Below, piece by piece: positions 22,401 to 36,200 of a stretch of DNA of 64,000 nt. The stretch lies in the NCBI RefSeq assembly GCF_037975245.1, contig NC_092567.1:19600876-19664875 (forward strand). The letters are read 5' to 3'. The first letter of the stretch is position 1. Every line of letters starts with the position of its first letter. The stretch is from Apostichopus japonicus. Lineage: Eukaryota > Echinodermata > Holothuroidea > Aspidochirotida > Stichopodidae. A model generated the notes under the pieces. That model had not been told where the DNA came from. It saw only the letters and a program-made list of their open reading frames with translations, and did not search any database. The translations under genes and the position numbers were made by a program.

Positions 22401-24197
22401 AGGTGCTGCTAATTATATCAGTGAACCCAAGATAGTGAAAAACTCCCCTAGATGAAGCAGTCCACTAGTTATATCAGTGCATAGGAAAGGTGATACCTGG
22501 TAATCTAAGTAATAAAAGACACAAAACCTAGCAGTTTTGTTTTTGAACCAACGTCAAGTAATTTCTATTTTTTATAAAGCCCTAATCCTCACAAAAAAGT
22601 ATGCTCAGAGTGCGTAAACAAAAAGGTAATTTAACTACATCTTAAACAAGTATGTTTTTTAGCTGAGACTGTTCAATGATCCAATGACTTTCATGGGTTT
22701 TGGAATTTCGTTCCATTTTCTGGCAGCTGCCACTGCAAAAGAGTTGTATCCAAAAGACTTAAATCTCCACTTATATTCAGCAAATGTTTGTCACTTTTAA
22801 CATACTCCAAAATATGATTTTGGAGTGGCAATGAGTGTCAAGCCGACCCACTGTATTTACTGTATTTACGTCCTGAAGGAAGGACATTCTTAGGATCACA
22901 TGCTGGGAAGACATTAATTTAAAAATTGGTAAATATTAAGACTGGGGGAGGGGGGCCATATGTACCTCCATGAATAGGACGTCTCCATTGGTCCCGCTGC
23001 CTGAATGGACAACGAATGAATGCTTCCTCATCTGTCGACTGGCGGAGGGCTTCAAGTCAATGTCGTTACCATGCTGCAAGGACATGAGGCATTATTAACG
23101 AGATGATTAATAATCAAACACAACATCAACATGAGCATATTATTAAATGTGCCTGATGCTTATCTGAACCCTTCCCTTCAGTAATAGTTCGTAAGCTGCT
23201 GTGAACCACTGATTGGACGGCCCATATGGATTTCTCTTATAGTGCCTCACAGCCTATATTAGCTCTTAACTTATGTCAATATTCATGGGCTATTGTTCAC
23301 TCTAGCTTTAATAAAACATAAAAAAATTAATGATGCCATTATGTCAGTTTGAACCAATTTTTCACCAAATCTTTCATTATATTAAAGACATTGAGCAATG
23401 GCTGTTTACTTTCCTGACGGAAAAATCCCAAGACCATCAATGAGGTAATTTGTCAGAACAATTCATGACTTCCTGTGGGTATGTGATAATGGCCTTAGTT
23501 GATGAAGGGTCACTTACAGTGCAAGAAACCCACGCATATATCTCACATTTGTATAGACCAACCAGTCAATCGAGGATAATAATGTCGAGATTAAATGTTT
23601 TTTTTCCTTCAAATTCTGAGCTTCTGAGAGTGACTGCCTTAGTTTCCATAAATCATAATAAAGATAATAAATAATAAATTACATTTATATAGCGCTTAAC
23701 ACAGCATGTCAAAGCGCTTTACAAAGTAGTAAAGAGACAAAGGAAATCAAGGAAAAAAAGAAACTAGGAATCAAACAGAAATATTTTATGTTGTTTCTTG
23801 AAAATACAAAGGGAGGGAGAGTCACGAATGTGAAATGGGAGTTTGTTCCAAAGAGAAGGCTCAGCGACATGTTATCTTCACAGCGTACGGCGACAGGCAA
23901 ATCTCAATAGATTAATTCCACAGGCTGTAATACCTAGAATATGTAGAGAGGATTTGATCAAATCAGGATGATTTCAAATTTACAGCAAAAGCTAGGACTC
24001 ACCAAGTTATTGACCTGATCTAACACATCATTGACCGATTGGCTGTGAATGAGACCCACATGAGATCTCCCAAGCAACCTTCGAACCTTCTTCTTGACGT
24101 CTGGCTTGGGGACTTTCATCATCACCATGAACCCACTCATGTTGTACAGCATGTCTGTCAGAGGTAATTAAACAATAGAAAAGTCACACATATATAT

Positions 24198-24247
<50 letters not shown>

Positions 24248-27200
24248 TTATCTGATGATCGCTCAATGCATGAAACTCTGAGTAACAACAGCTGGTGTTC
24301 CACTGGTCTCAACTAATTCTCATCTATACTTCGTTCTGTCCACCGAACATAGAGCACTCTGCGCCAAGATAGACGCCACCGACTCACCGAACCCAACCAA
24401 CAATATATATGGTGTTTGTTGGAGTTCTTCTTCGCAAAGATCTAGGTCAATATAAGCAAAAGATGATGGGTGGGTTTTGTGTCCACTTTAACATTTTTAA
24501 GATTATCTCTCACTTTTATGTTTTTTTACCTGACAGCAATTTATCTTCATCCATTTCAAGTCTTCGTCTTTCCTCTTTTGTCAACGAATCGTATCTGTAA
24601 AGAAACGGTGACAAAGTAGAAGAAAAGTTTCAAGATAATGGAAACCCGCAAACAAGATTTTGTTTGACACAGTTTTATTTTTTTTCTAGAAAACCAAATG
24701 ACTTACTCTAGAGGTCAAATAATTAAGGGACAATATAAAAAGTACTTTGAACAGAAAAGAGAGACCTAAGATGATAGAATAGTTGCAGGAAAAAATGAGC
24801 ATATTCGTTCTACTTCCTAAATATGAATATCTGCACATGATAGTAAGTCATTTTGGGAAATTAACTTGTGCCATGTCAGGGCAAATTAAGTATTATGAGG
24901 AGCAGAGAATGAATTGGATGCCTCAACAGAACAGTGGTAAAGTATTAACCAGACCAAGCTACTGTAAAATAATAAAGGGACAATATGAAAAGTACTCTAC
25001 ACAGAGAGAAGAGTCATAAGATATGATAGATTAGTTGCAGGAAAAAAACTCATATTTGAACTGCTCCCTAAATATGAATATATGCACATGATATTTACCC
25101 ATTTTGGGAAATCAACTTGTGCCATGTCAGAGCAAATTAAGTATTATGAGGAGCAGGGAATGAACTGGATGCCTCAACAGAACAGTGGTAAAAGTTTTAA
25201 CCAGACCAAACTACTTTGAAGGTGTAAATTAATTAAGGGACAATATGAAAAGTACTTTACACCGAAAGAAGAGTCATAATATATGATAGAATAGTTGCGG
25301 AAGAACTAGTTGAAAAAACTCATATTTGTACATTTGACAGTGGTGAAAGTTTTAACCAGGCCACTCTAGACATGCTAGTGTAGGAGTGCATAAGTTGTGG
25401 GGAGGCACGTAAGGGAGAGAGTAAAGTACTTAGCTTAGGCGGCATTTTTTTCTTCATGAAAGATTGCAGTAGGAGCTAAAGTTGGTTTTAAAAGTGAAAA
25501 ATGAATATTTAGTTATGTTAGTTTCGGTAGTAAATGCAATATCTGTGTCATATCGTACCTATTCATCATCTCAGCCGGTCCTTGGTCCATCCCTACTGCA
25601 TCTCTTTCAGCCGCTACGGCATCCAAAAAGGCATCCTCCCAAAACTGTTGTTGGTCCCAGAGGAGCGAACGATCTTTACCTTTTTATTTTTAAAAAACAA
25701 ACAAACAAACATATGTAAATTTAACACCATGTGGAGAGGTGGAGATGTCAATTAGAGTTTCGAATGAAATTTGATAGCAGATAAAAAACAAACAAACACA
25801 TTAATGAAAAATGGGAGACCATACTAGGTTGTCACTTTCTCACATCCACACACACACACCCACACATATACAAAGTCTTGTGCATGTTTACAGATTTTGT
25901 ACTGCATAAGTTCATCACAACCCTACTCATTTTGTTTCAACAAAAACTGCAAAAAGGGATTGAAAATAAATGCAGCCAGCAGAAAAGCTCATAGACCAGT
26001 CTAGAGCCAATTAAGTTTAAAGTAGTTATCCTACCCTGAAAGATTAACAGCATGACCTCTCAGTAACTGGAAATTTAAGCATCTTAGGATATCTTAGTTG
26101 GATCACTGGAACAATTGAAATCTTATTTTGGAGAATAACTTGGTTGGTTAGATGAATTTGTTTTGGACCAACCCATGGCCACTAAATGCAAAAAAGGTGT
26201 AAGTTCAAGTAAATTGGGGACAGCGGTGGGCAAGGAGGTAATCTCAAAAGCCACAGTAAAATTTTCCCCCATCCCTCCCCTCCCCTCTCCCAATGCATGT
26301 ACCTCAAGACTGCCTGAGATGAAGTGGAAAATAACATTATATGGGATTGGAAAATTCCACATGAATTCACATTGGCAATCTGTTTTGAAAAATTCTAGCT
26401 ATCACTAAGAATGCCAGATATATCTATAAATATATCTGTACATGATAAAGGGAAAGACTGTACCTGTCTAATTGGACACTTTAAAGTCATAAATCTCTTG
26501 TAACTTCCACGTTAGTTTCTGCTCCATTTGGTATTAAACTCTTGTAAGTTTGTAAGTCAGTCCCCCCCCCTGCCCCTTCCTTGCAAAACAAACCTCCAAA
26601 AACTATAAGTGACAGTTACTTCTGTAAGAAAGATGTTGATTTGACTTACCTGTGAGTGCCTCAAAGATATAATGTCGAAGGATAATTTCACTGTTGACTG
26701 CTTCCGTGGCTATCATGCGACTCTTGTGGTACCTAAACCCGGCACTAACGCAGCTCTTCGTGCCCAGCTTGGCTGCACTGATCTGTCTGGCATATTTTTT
26801 GCCAAAATGTACCTATGGCATGCCAAAAGGGAATAAATTATGTGTATATATACTAACTTTATCAATATAACTATGGACAAAGGTAAATGTTTAGCAGAGA
26901 TTGGAAAAGTTGCAGCTTGTCAATATATATATTTACATGATTCAAAATACAATACAAATAATTCCGTAATCCATACTTAATCTGGTCATTAAGTTCTCTG
27001 AATCAGATTTGGTATATATAGTGGCAGGCTGTAACTTTTCCAAACTCTGCTAAACATTAACAGTACCTTTGTGAACATTTATATTGATACAGCTTGTACA
27101 TACAAGGTAAATGTTTAGCAGAGATTGGAAAAGTTACAGCTTGTCACTCTATATATATATATTTACAAATGATTCAAAATGCAGCTCTTCAATCCCATAC

Positions 27201-30200
27201 TTAAAGGGTGTGAAGACTGGCAAAACAAGAAACGTCTAATGCCGGTAATCTGACCTAGTTTCGAATGAGGTGTAACAGAAGTGTTAGACACCACCATCGA
27301 TTCCAGAAAATACACACACAACTTGCTACTGTCGGTAATTAGACACTGGTGTACAGTCAGTACATACAGCTGCAGTCAATACCCACAGCACAGTGTATTT
27401 ACGATACAGCGATGGACATCTCAGGTCCAGCTAAAGATAACAAGGTATCATGTTTCATTCCTGTACTGCCTGCATTCTGTAGGGACACGAACAAAACGTC
27501 ACTTGCAAGCAACGGAAAGTTAACTTTTTCAGAAGGCGGCACGCAGTTTGGGGCAAGTCTTCAATGCCTTTAATCTGGTCACTAAGTTCTCTGAATCTGA
27601 TCTGATTTCGATAGCTTACCCCGCTAGTTTCTATTTCACTGTCGGATAGAACTGTTCTGATCGGTTGATGGCTGATTTTCATGGGCCTCTTCAATTTCCC
27701 GTCCTCGATAGTCGAGCCGGCGTCGCTCTCGTCGCCTATCGTGTCCGAGCTGAAGCTGACTAGGGTGCTGGCCTCGGAGACCTCGGAATCGATGCTGGAC
27801 ATGTTCCTCCTGAATCTGTCCCTCCGACTTAGGACAATGGGATCGGTCATCACGGAACCGTGGATGTCCCGAGGGTTCCCACCGCCGTCCATGTTTATGA
27901 TCCTCTCTTGAAATGTGGTGGTGCCCTGATCGGGCAACATGGTTGTATTGTTATTTTGGATGTCACTGATCACTCCCTGGGTGGTGTTGGAAGTGACAGG
28001 GGAAGGGATTTCTTCTCCAGGGTGGGGAATGGTAGTATTCTCCGGTTGGTCTCCGTTGCCTGTTAAAGGTGACATGTTGATAGAGTTTCCTATTATACCT
28101 GTAAAATGCAAGAAAGGAAGAAAGATGTAAAGCAAATATCATTTGAAACAGTCCAGTCTATAAAGTCATAGAAACATACCAGCAGAATGAAAGAAGTGAA
28201 TGGTTTGTAAAGTTTGCTTTGGTTTAATAAGAAATCTACTTAGTTGCTGACAGGTTTTAACATCCTTGAATAACAGGTTAGAAGTGACGGCCCATTCAGG
28301 TATTCTCCTTAGTGTACATAATCTCCCACCATTTGAAAAGTTTGCTAATCTGTCAAAGTTCTCTGCATTTAGAATTTCATGAAAATGTATCCATTTTAAA
28401 GGAATATTCCATTCCTCTGTGGACAAATGAATGACAAATAATAAAGAAAAACAAAGCCATTTATAGCTGACTTGCCCTGATGATATCATCCATTCTGCTA
28501 TTGCCAGATGCAATTTACAAAATATCACAGAATTTAAAAATTTGTTATCAAATTGTACAAAATTGTACAAATAATACAAAGTGCTATGATAATGTGGTTT
28601 TTCCCTACAGATTCAGAAATTTATCAGCATTTTTTTCTAAGGGATAGTCAAGTCACCAGAATATTGTTTTAATGACAAAGGATTTGATATTTCAAGTTAA
28701 TTATTGCAATGATGTTGTTGTAATCTTTCATCATGTTTATACTTCCAAGATGGTGTCAAAGCCATGTCACAATTAACCCAACCAATCACTCTTTTAATAT
28801 CATATTTCGTAGTGCAATTACCATCACCTGATATGTCTGTATATCAATTACTAAAAAGAGAAAAAAAAAATTTGTACACTCTCCCTCAAATTGGATAATT
28901 AAGTCTAATTAAAATATTGAAACAGAGAAATGACTTTATATTAGCAGAATAATATTTTGCCAAAATTAAGCAGATTGTTAAGCACAAGCATGTATATATT
29001 GCTACTTGTTAGTAGTACACCATCACTAGATCAACAAAACATATGTGGAATAAATCAAATTAATATTATAATTAGTACATTAGTGACAAATCATACATAC
29101 ATACATACAATACAACTATATTGTTTGTCAGTAGTGTTGAAGGTCTTGATATATATAGCACACTGACATTTGCTACAAAAATTAAAAATATCTCCCTTCC
29201 CCCCCCCCCAAAAAAAAACAAACATCCTCATTCACTAGTCACCAAAGTAAAAGCTTTTCTTAAAGTTCATACAGTTAGTCATGACATGGTCCCTTGCCCT
29301 CTCAACCAACCGTTGTTACAAAAATAATACCAAAGTAATGGCAACGACTTTCCCTAAAATCACAAAATTTGGTCCCCTTTTTTCTCCACAAGGTGTACAG
29401 TACGTCTCTGTGGACTCCCACTTGCGAGCCCACTGAATATTCATACTGTCATTGCAAAAACGTTGACAAACAGGTTTGACAACTTTTATCACCATAAATA
29501 AAATACGACAACCAGAAGCCATGACTCAACTCCAGTCTGAAACAATCGACCGCAATATAAAGTTAACATACAACTCTACTAGAGGCTATTCTTTCATATA
29601 TTGCAGAACAATTAAATTAAGTTGAAAGGGTAATTGAAATGTAATGGCCTTGCATACAAAACTTCACAAATGCATGGGAGATGTTCTGGTTACACGTAAT
29701 TGCTTTCCTTATGGCTGCATGAACTCTTTTCATGACGATGTCATATGCAAATTAAATGTAAATTTATGCGAGTCATGTTCTACTTAATGGTATATATATG
29801 CGTGACGTTAACTGAATCAGGTTTAATGTCCGTACATGCGTCTGCATGAGCGGCTTCAAGGCCTCACTCGAGGGTTTTTAGTTTTCTTTCAACGATGGAA
29901 AAGATCGGAAGTGCAATCGTCACAACGATCGTTGAAAGCACCGTGATAAGAAACAAAGAAGTTGTGTCTTATCCTGAGACCGATCTTGACAGTTAAAGTG
30001 TCCTTGCGAGTTAATTATTGCAGAGTTCCTTCCGAGCTATTTATAACTTGTATTAAAGAGGTGGAGTGCTGCTTTAAAAAAAGAGGACTTTAGTTCTATA
30101 ACACTTTTAATTTTTGAAATGAAAAACAAAATGACCAGAGATTCATAAATAAATAAAGTGAGTGGACTGTAATCTAATGGGCGAGAATAGAAGACATTGA

Positions 30201-33200
30201 CAAATTTGTCATGAACTATTAAATGTTGTTGCATAATGTCATCTCCTGAGGCTGCTCAAAACAATGGATTTAAACCTTTTTATGTTTTAAGCCGAGAATT
30301 TGGAGCAAATGACATCATCGACTATATATAGCATAAATCGATGATTCAACAAATTTGGGATATTTTGAAAGATACGTATCTTGAAAACCAAAAATTTAAC
30401 TGTGAAAGACATTAAAAAAAAATTACACACAAGATGAAGGGTACAAAAATATAACATTGCCCTTCTTGTGCAAAGCAGAGAGAATACAAGGTACATAAGT
30501 TGCAAAGAAGACAGAAATCAGGGGAAGGAAAATAGAGAGAGCGAGAGAGAGAGGGGGGGGAGAGGAAAGAAGAGACTGCTGGGAAGGATATAGGAGAGAA
30601 AGATATAGGGAAGGTGATCAAAGGAGTAGGGATCATGTGTGTTGGGGAGGGGAGGGGGGCACCATAGGGGACAAGCTACAGAGTCACGACAACTAGGATT
30701 ATATGTTTTACAAAGTAGTTAAAAGAACATTCAATTTAGCTAAATTTTAGGGACTCGAGTGACAGTTACCATTTCAGTGCCAAGGAATTTCTTCCTTGCC
30801 TCAAAAGGTTAAGTTCTTTTTATGTTGGATATCTTAAATTCCTCTATTTTTGTGTAGAATGAAACTGTTTATAACTAATGTACCATAAGTTTACTTCTTA
30901 ACTTATACAACACATGTTAGTAATCCACATTTCAATACATTTTCATGCCCGGTCTGTTATGATAAAATCTTTAAATGTCATCAATTAAATCTTCTAAAAA
31001 AAGAAGGAAAAAAAATACAAAACATATTTTACCAGCATGTAAGTTTTGAAAAAGTAAGTAAAGATTTGAAAAAATATTGCTATTTTCAAAAAAATGGTAA
31101 CTTTGATAATTTTCGTAGGGAGTAGTATTTTTTGTCTAAACGTAGCACTGACCCACTTATAGGTAGATTACAATGGGCAGACCGGCCGATTAGAACATGC
31201 ACCGACATTACTATTTGCAGTCTAAGAGTTTTCCTTTTGGCAAAATTGGCTGTTTCACTTCATATGATTCTGATTTTAAATGCCATTTAACAGACCCTGT
31301 ATCAACTTCTTCTTCATTTGGCTTCCCAAACCAGGTCTCCTAGACTATTTCTCAAACCAGGTATTCATGACCAACGGGAGATTAGGGAACCCCTGGATTT
31401 GAACGCAGAGTTATTAAAGTTTACCACTGAATTTCATTTACATATTATGTTTTTTTTTTTGATAACGACACAAACCTACTGTTGCTGAGAACAAATTTTG
31501 TTTTGCCCCTTTCATTATGCTATTTCTGCCCACACAACAAATCGCCCACATCTCCAGGGTCTGCCAATTCTACTGAAAATGTTAAAGTCTCGATTTGGCA
31601 TTTCTTAACGGAAGTTCTGTCTGCGTATCCGTATGCATCACTGACTTACTTTTTGTACCTTCAATTTCCAATGCAATAGCTAACCTCTATCGCACTCCCG
31701 CCCCCCCCCCACCTCCTTCAATCTTAAGAAATGTATGAGAGTCTGAAGGGATAAATTCATGGGCCTTGGATTTAGAAATCCTCCTTCAGAAATGAAACTT
31801 ATGAAACTATGAAACGGATCAAAAAAAGAGTAGAAAAGATGTCTGGTATTGTTTGATAATACTTTTAAGCTGACCTTAAATCATTCAATGACAATGATGA
31901 AGACTTAATTAATCTTTTCAGCTGCCTTGCTACCTAGTTTTTTGGACTACTGTATCATTTACGTCAAATTCCTCCAAGGCTTTCTTAGTTTATTTAGTTT
32001 ATAAGGGTTGGAGATTAACTTTGAACAAGAGATTTATTCTTACTGAGATTAATGGAGGGGGAGGATTTGATTGGATTAGCTAAATGCTTAACATATGGAA
32101 TATTGCTATGGGGTTACCGTAATTATGATTGGTTAACAACCATTTTGGAACATTTTAAATTATTTCCATCAGTTTTTGGTCAAGACTTGGGAGGTTTTAC
32201 AAGTCCGACTCTTTTCTTTACATAAATTTTGCTCAGCATCCATATTCCATTACATGAATATATTAACTAACAAACAATATTTTGGTTACTCGACATGTTG
32301 AAAATCTTTTCAAATGTACAGCAGCATACTACTGTAACAACTCAGTTAAAATTAGCTAATATTTTCTCATGTGCAAATTCTGCTTGCATACAGTAGTTAT
32401 ACATCTGAAGTACTGTGGACCTAAAAATAAGCTAAGACTAAAGATAGCATACGATGAATAATCCCTGTGGGACAAAATATTATAGAAGTGTTCTTAGGCA
32501 GCTTTTATGATGTGACTTAGTGTTTGAAGAGGGAAGGGGGGAGGTGGGATGGGGGGGGGTTGATACCACAACTATCACAGCAATATTCAATACATGGATA
32601 GGAGTTAAGTCAATATTCATTCCACATAATAATATCAACTTTATAAAACTTTTTAAATTTGTCCAATTTGTAACGCTCTGATGATATGTCTGCAGTCAAA
32701 GAAATTGCTGAGAACCGCATAGAAATCATTAATTACATTCCATTTTCTTTACTTCCCATTGGTGAGAAAATCTAGGAGGTGTCTTGGTGGGTCTGGTCAA
32801 ACTGTCGATACTTAATGATACACGTTGATCGTAAAGATGATACATTCTATGTGGTGTGTAAAGTTATGTTGTAAACTCAATTACAGTTTACTAAATTAAT
32901 GTGTTAATAGAACAAGACACATGTACAATATGTAAATAAGATTGTGGGTTAAGAAAAACAGGGAACATTAGTGTTTAACATAAGAGGAATAAAAGGGGGA
33001 GAGGGAGAAAAGTAAACATTCATCTATCAAGATACAGAGAGTTGGACATGAATGTATATCAACTCCCCATGAAATGGGGATGGGTGTAGGGGTAGGGTAG
33101 GGGGTAATATGGGGTTATAATCATGGAGGTGTACTAGGGGTTAAAAAATGGAAACATAACTAGAAAAGATAAACAGGCAATTTTCACGGCAGAAAATTAA

Positions 33201-36200
33201 TCCTACGATTCCAAAAAAAGTAAATAAGAAGTAGTGAAAGTCGTGATTACATTACCTCCTTGCAAAATGGAATAATCCATAAAATATAAAGAAAAGGGTG
33301 GAGAAGAAAGAAGAAAAGAAAAAACAAAAGCATTTGGTCAGACAAAGAAGAAAACGTAATCAACAGTAGATATAATAAGAGTGTGTAAATGTGTGAAGAA
33401 ATAAACATTATAATACTGTATACACATATCAAGGTAAATAAGAGTGCTGCATAACAAACTATCACAGAAAGGACACAAAATGCAAAAATTCCTGGACAAA
33501 TATGGATCCGATTTTGATCTTGGTGGTTTATATCAGAATCCAGTATACAACCATTCCTTACATTCACATCCAGTTACAACCAGAAATGATGTAAAGTTAC
33601 ACAGAGAACAGTCACTGAAGCTGTACATTAGTGTACTCTATATATATTTGACGTTATTAGACGCAGATACTGTTCTTATCCTGTAAATTCAGACAATTAT
33701 TTTGCTATAAAACTACACAAACTTACAGAAAACTTACAAGCTATTGAGAATTTTTTTTTAAATTTCATAAATATATCTGGACAATACTGAATGGGTATGA
33801 TCTGGAAACTTATTCGCTTCATTTTTGGACAGACGTCTTTATCGCAAGTAACGACCTTCTTCATATCAGAAATTTGCTTTGATAGTTTTTTAATTTACTA
33901 ATCTACTGTTGAGTGCAAAGAACTGTCACTTGTGTCACTGGTGACATCATCAACATTTTTGATCTTGCTTCTTATTGTTTAACAGGTAAAACCTCTCTCA
34001 AAAATCAAATTTCAACTGATCAAAAAGTGTCCTCATTCCCTAACAGTCAGTCTTAAAGCCAGGCAGAGTACCGCATTTTCCTGATCACAGAATGATTAAC
34101 TGGTCTGATTTTGTATACTGACCAATATTATTCTCTAACCGTAACGGTCTCACAAAGTCTCCCGCGAATAACACTGCTGCACCTCATGGACAGACAGGGT
34201 GGTCGCAATTAGTTTGTAATAACCATATATAGTTTGTTGTTTAATATGTTGGTTATTTGAAGTTTAGCATGGAGTACCATAAACTAAGTACTCATTAACT
34301 TAGTACTACTAAACTTAGTACTCATAAAGTACTAAGTACTCATAACGTACAAGGTACTCATAAAGTACTAAGTACTCATAAAGTACACATAAAGTACTAA
34401 GCACTCATAAAGTACTAAGTACTCATAAAGTACACATAAAGTACTAAGTACTCATAAAGTACTAGGTACTCATAAAGTAATAGGTACTCATAAAGTACTA
34501 GGTACTCATAAAGTACTAAGTACCCATAAAGTACTAAGTACTCATAAAGTACTAAGTACTCATAATATCATACATGTTAATTATACAATTATGTTTAAAT
34601 TTTCCCTCTGTAACCATAGCAAACTGTATCGTTAGTTTATAATTATAAAATCTGAAGTTATGCACCAGTGTTAAAATATTACCTTACCCAAAGCTAGTTA
34701 CCCGAGGTCCAAAAAAATATCAAAAGTTAGTATCCTGAATGTTTGCCTCTTTTTTCTTATAAAAAAAAAAAAAACAAGTGAAAACTCTGCAGTTATGCAT
34801 CAGTGTTAAAATATTACATACTGAAAGCTAGCAGCAATACATTGCTCAGGAAATGCATGAGTTTCTGAGCGACATTTGAGCCTTTGGGTAAAGTTAAGAA
34901 AAATAACCAACAGGATAAAAAAAGACATATTTCAACCCTTTTCTTTCCTCATGGTGCGACATGTGCATGATTAGTTTGTCAAAGCTATCACCCATACATA
35001 TCGTATGATGAGAAAGCATAACTGCAGGATTGAGTGCTATATAAAATTTTGTGTCTGCAAGATACAACTTAAATGCTGTAAAACAACGGTTGTAGAAAGC
35101 AGTGCATCATTTCAGATCATCATATCATGAAAAAAATGCAAATTTTTACTACATGGAACTGTTTTGGCACAAATTTTTGCGAATACTTCTATTCTCTTAT
35201 TAACTGTAATTGCAATAATTATCCAAGATACTTAAGTTACCCAAGTCATACCCAAGTGACTTAGGTAAGAATACCAATAAATCCATGGCAAAGCATCTAA
35301 CCATCTGCAAACTTTTACCACATGGTACTGTTTCCAGACAATTTTTTGCAAATACTTCTATTCTCTTATATACTTTCATTGCAATACTCATCCAAGATAC
35401 TTAAGTTACACAAGTCTTACCCAAGTCTTACCCAAGTTACTTAGATAAGAATACCAATAAATCCACAGCAAACCATCAAAACACAAACACAGGAAGCCCT
35501 GTTGCAACATATTCAGCAAGTCCACAAAATATTTGAACATGAGCAAGATTAAAGACACAGCTGGCAAACCTTATCATTTTAGACAATTTATTACAAGCAA
35601 TAACAGTATATAGTATTGATAAATAAAGGAAGGAGAGCAACTGATCCCATTCATGTATCATCAAATCATTTTAAAGTCGAAAAGTTTTGCTTGTCACTAG
35701 GTGTAATAAAAAATAAAATAAAACACATTTTCTTTTAATATTAGTGTTTCATAATTCTACTTGCTCTCAAGGAGAAAACTTGCCCAAGTTGCAAAAGTAA
35801 CATAGACAGCTGACTTGAATAGGATATTTTAATGAAATAAAAAACCGACTTATTAAAAGGATTTTCTGGTGCCCAACAATGTCAAACTACTACTGAAGAG
35901 AAAAACTTTTTGAAAACGACTCGAACTTAGTTTGCACTTAATGACACTATAATATATGAGACGCTCTCCTAGATGAATTTTGATTGAATATTCAATTTTC
36001 CACCACACAGACTCTTTCTATAGTAATATTTATACAAAGTTATGATCAGACCCACAAGGCTGATATGAACCCATTTTTCTTTGGCACTGGCACACTTTTA
36101 TCAGAATTTTTTTTCGTTAGGTGATTAACGTGAGTGTCTAATCAATCATCATCATACACATAAAGTATGATATTGATGCTGTCTGATCGCAGAGAGAGAA

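Noticed and set aside
27455-27619. Extension of the exon 12 open frame past its donor
   Set aside because: The extension runs into the MITE. The donor GTAAGC at 27618-27619 fits the phase of exon 13 exactly.
28166-28579. 137-codon minus-strand frame in MADD intron 11
   Set aside because: It overlaps the GATGAYATCAT repeat, cannot be spliced in phase to exon 11 or 12 with good sites, and shows no domain.
34288-34565. CRISPR-like regular repeat array
   Set aside because: Units are contiguous without unique spacers, and the window is clearly from an animal genome. The arrays at 21038, 17338 and 48411 are rejected for the same reason.
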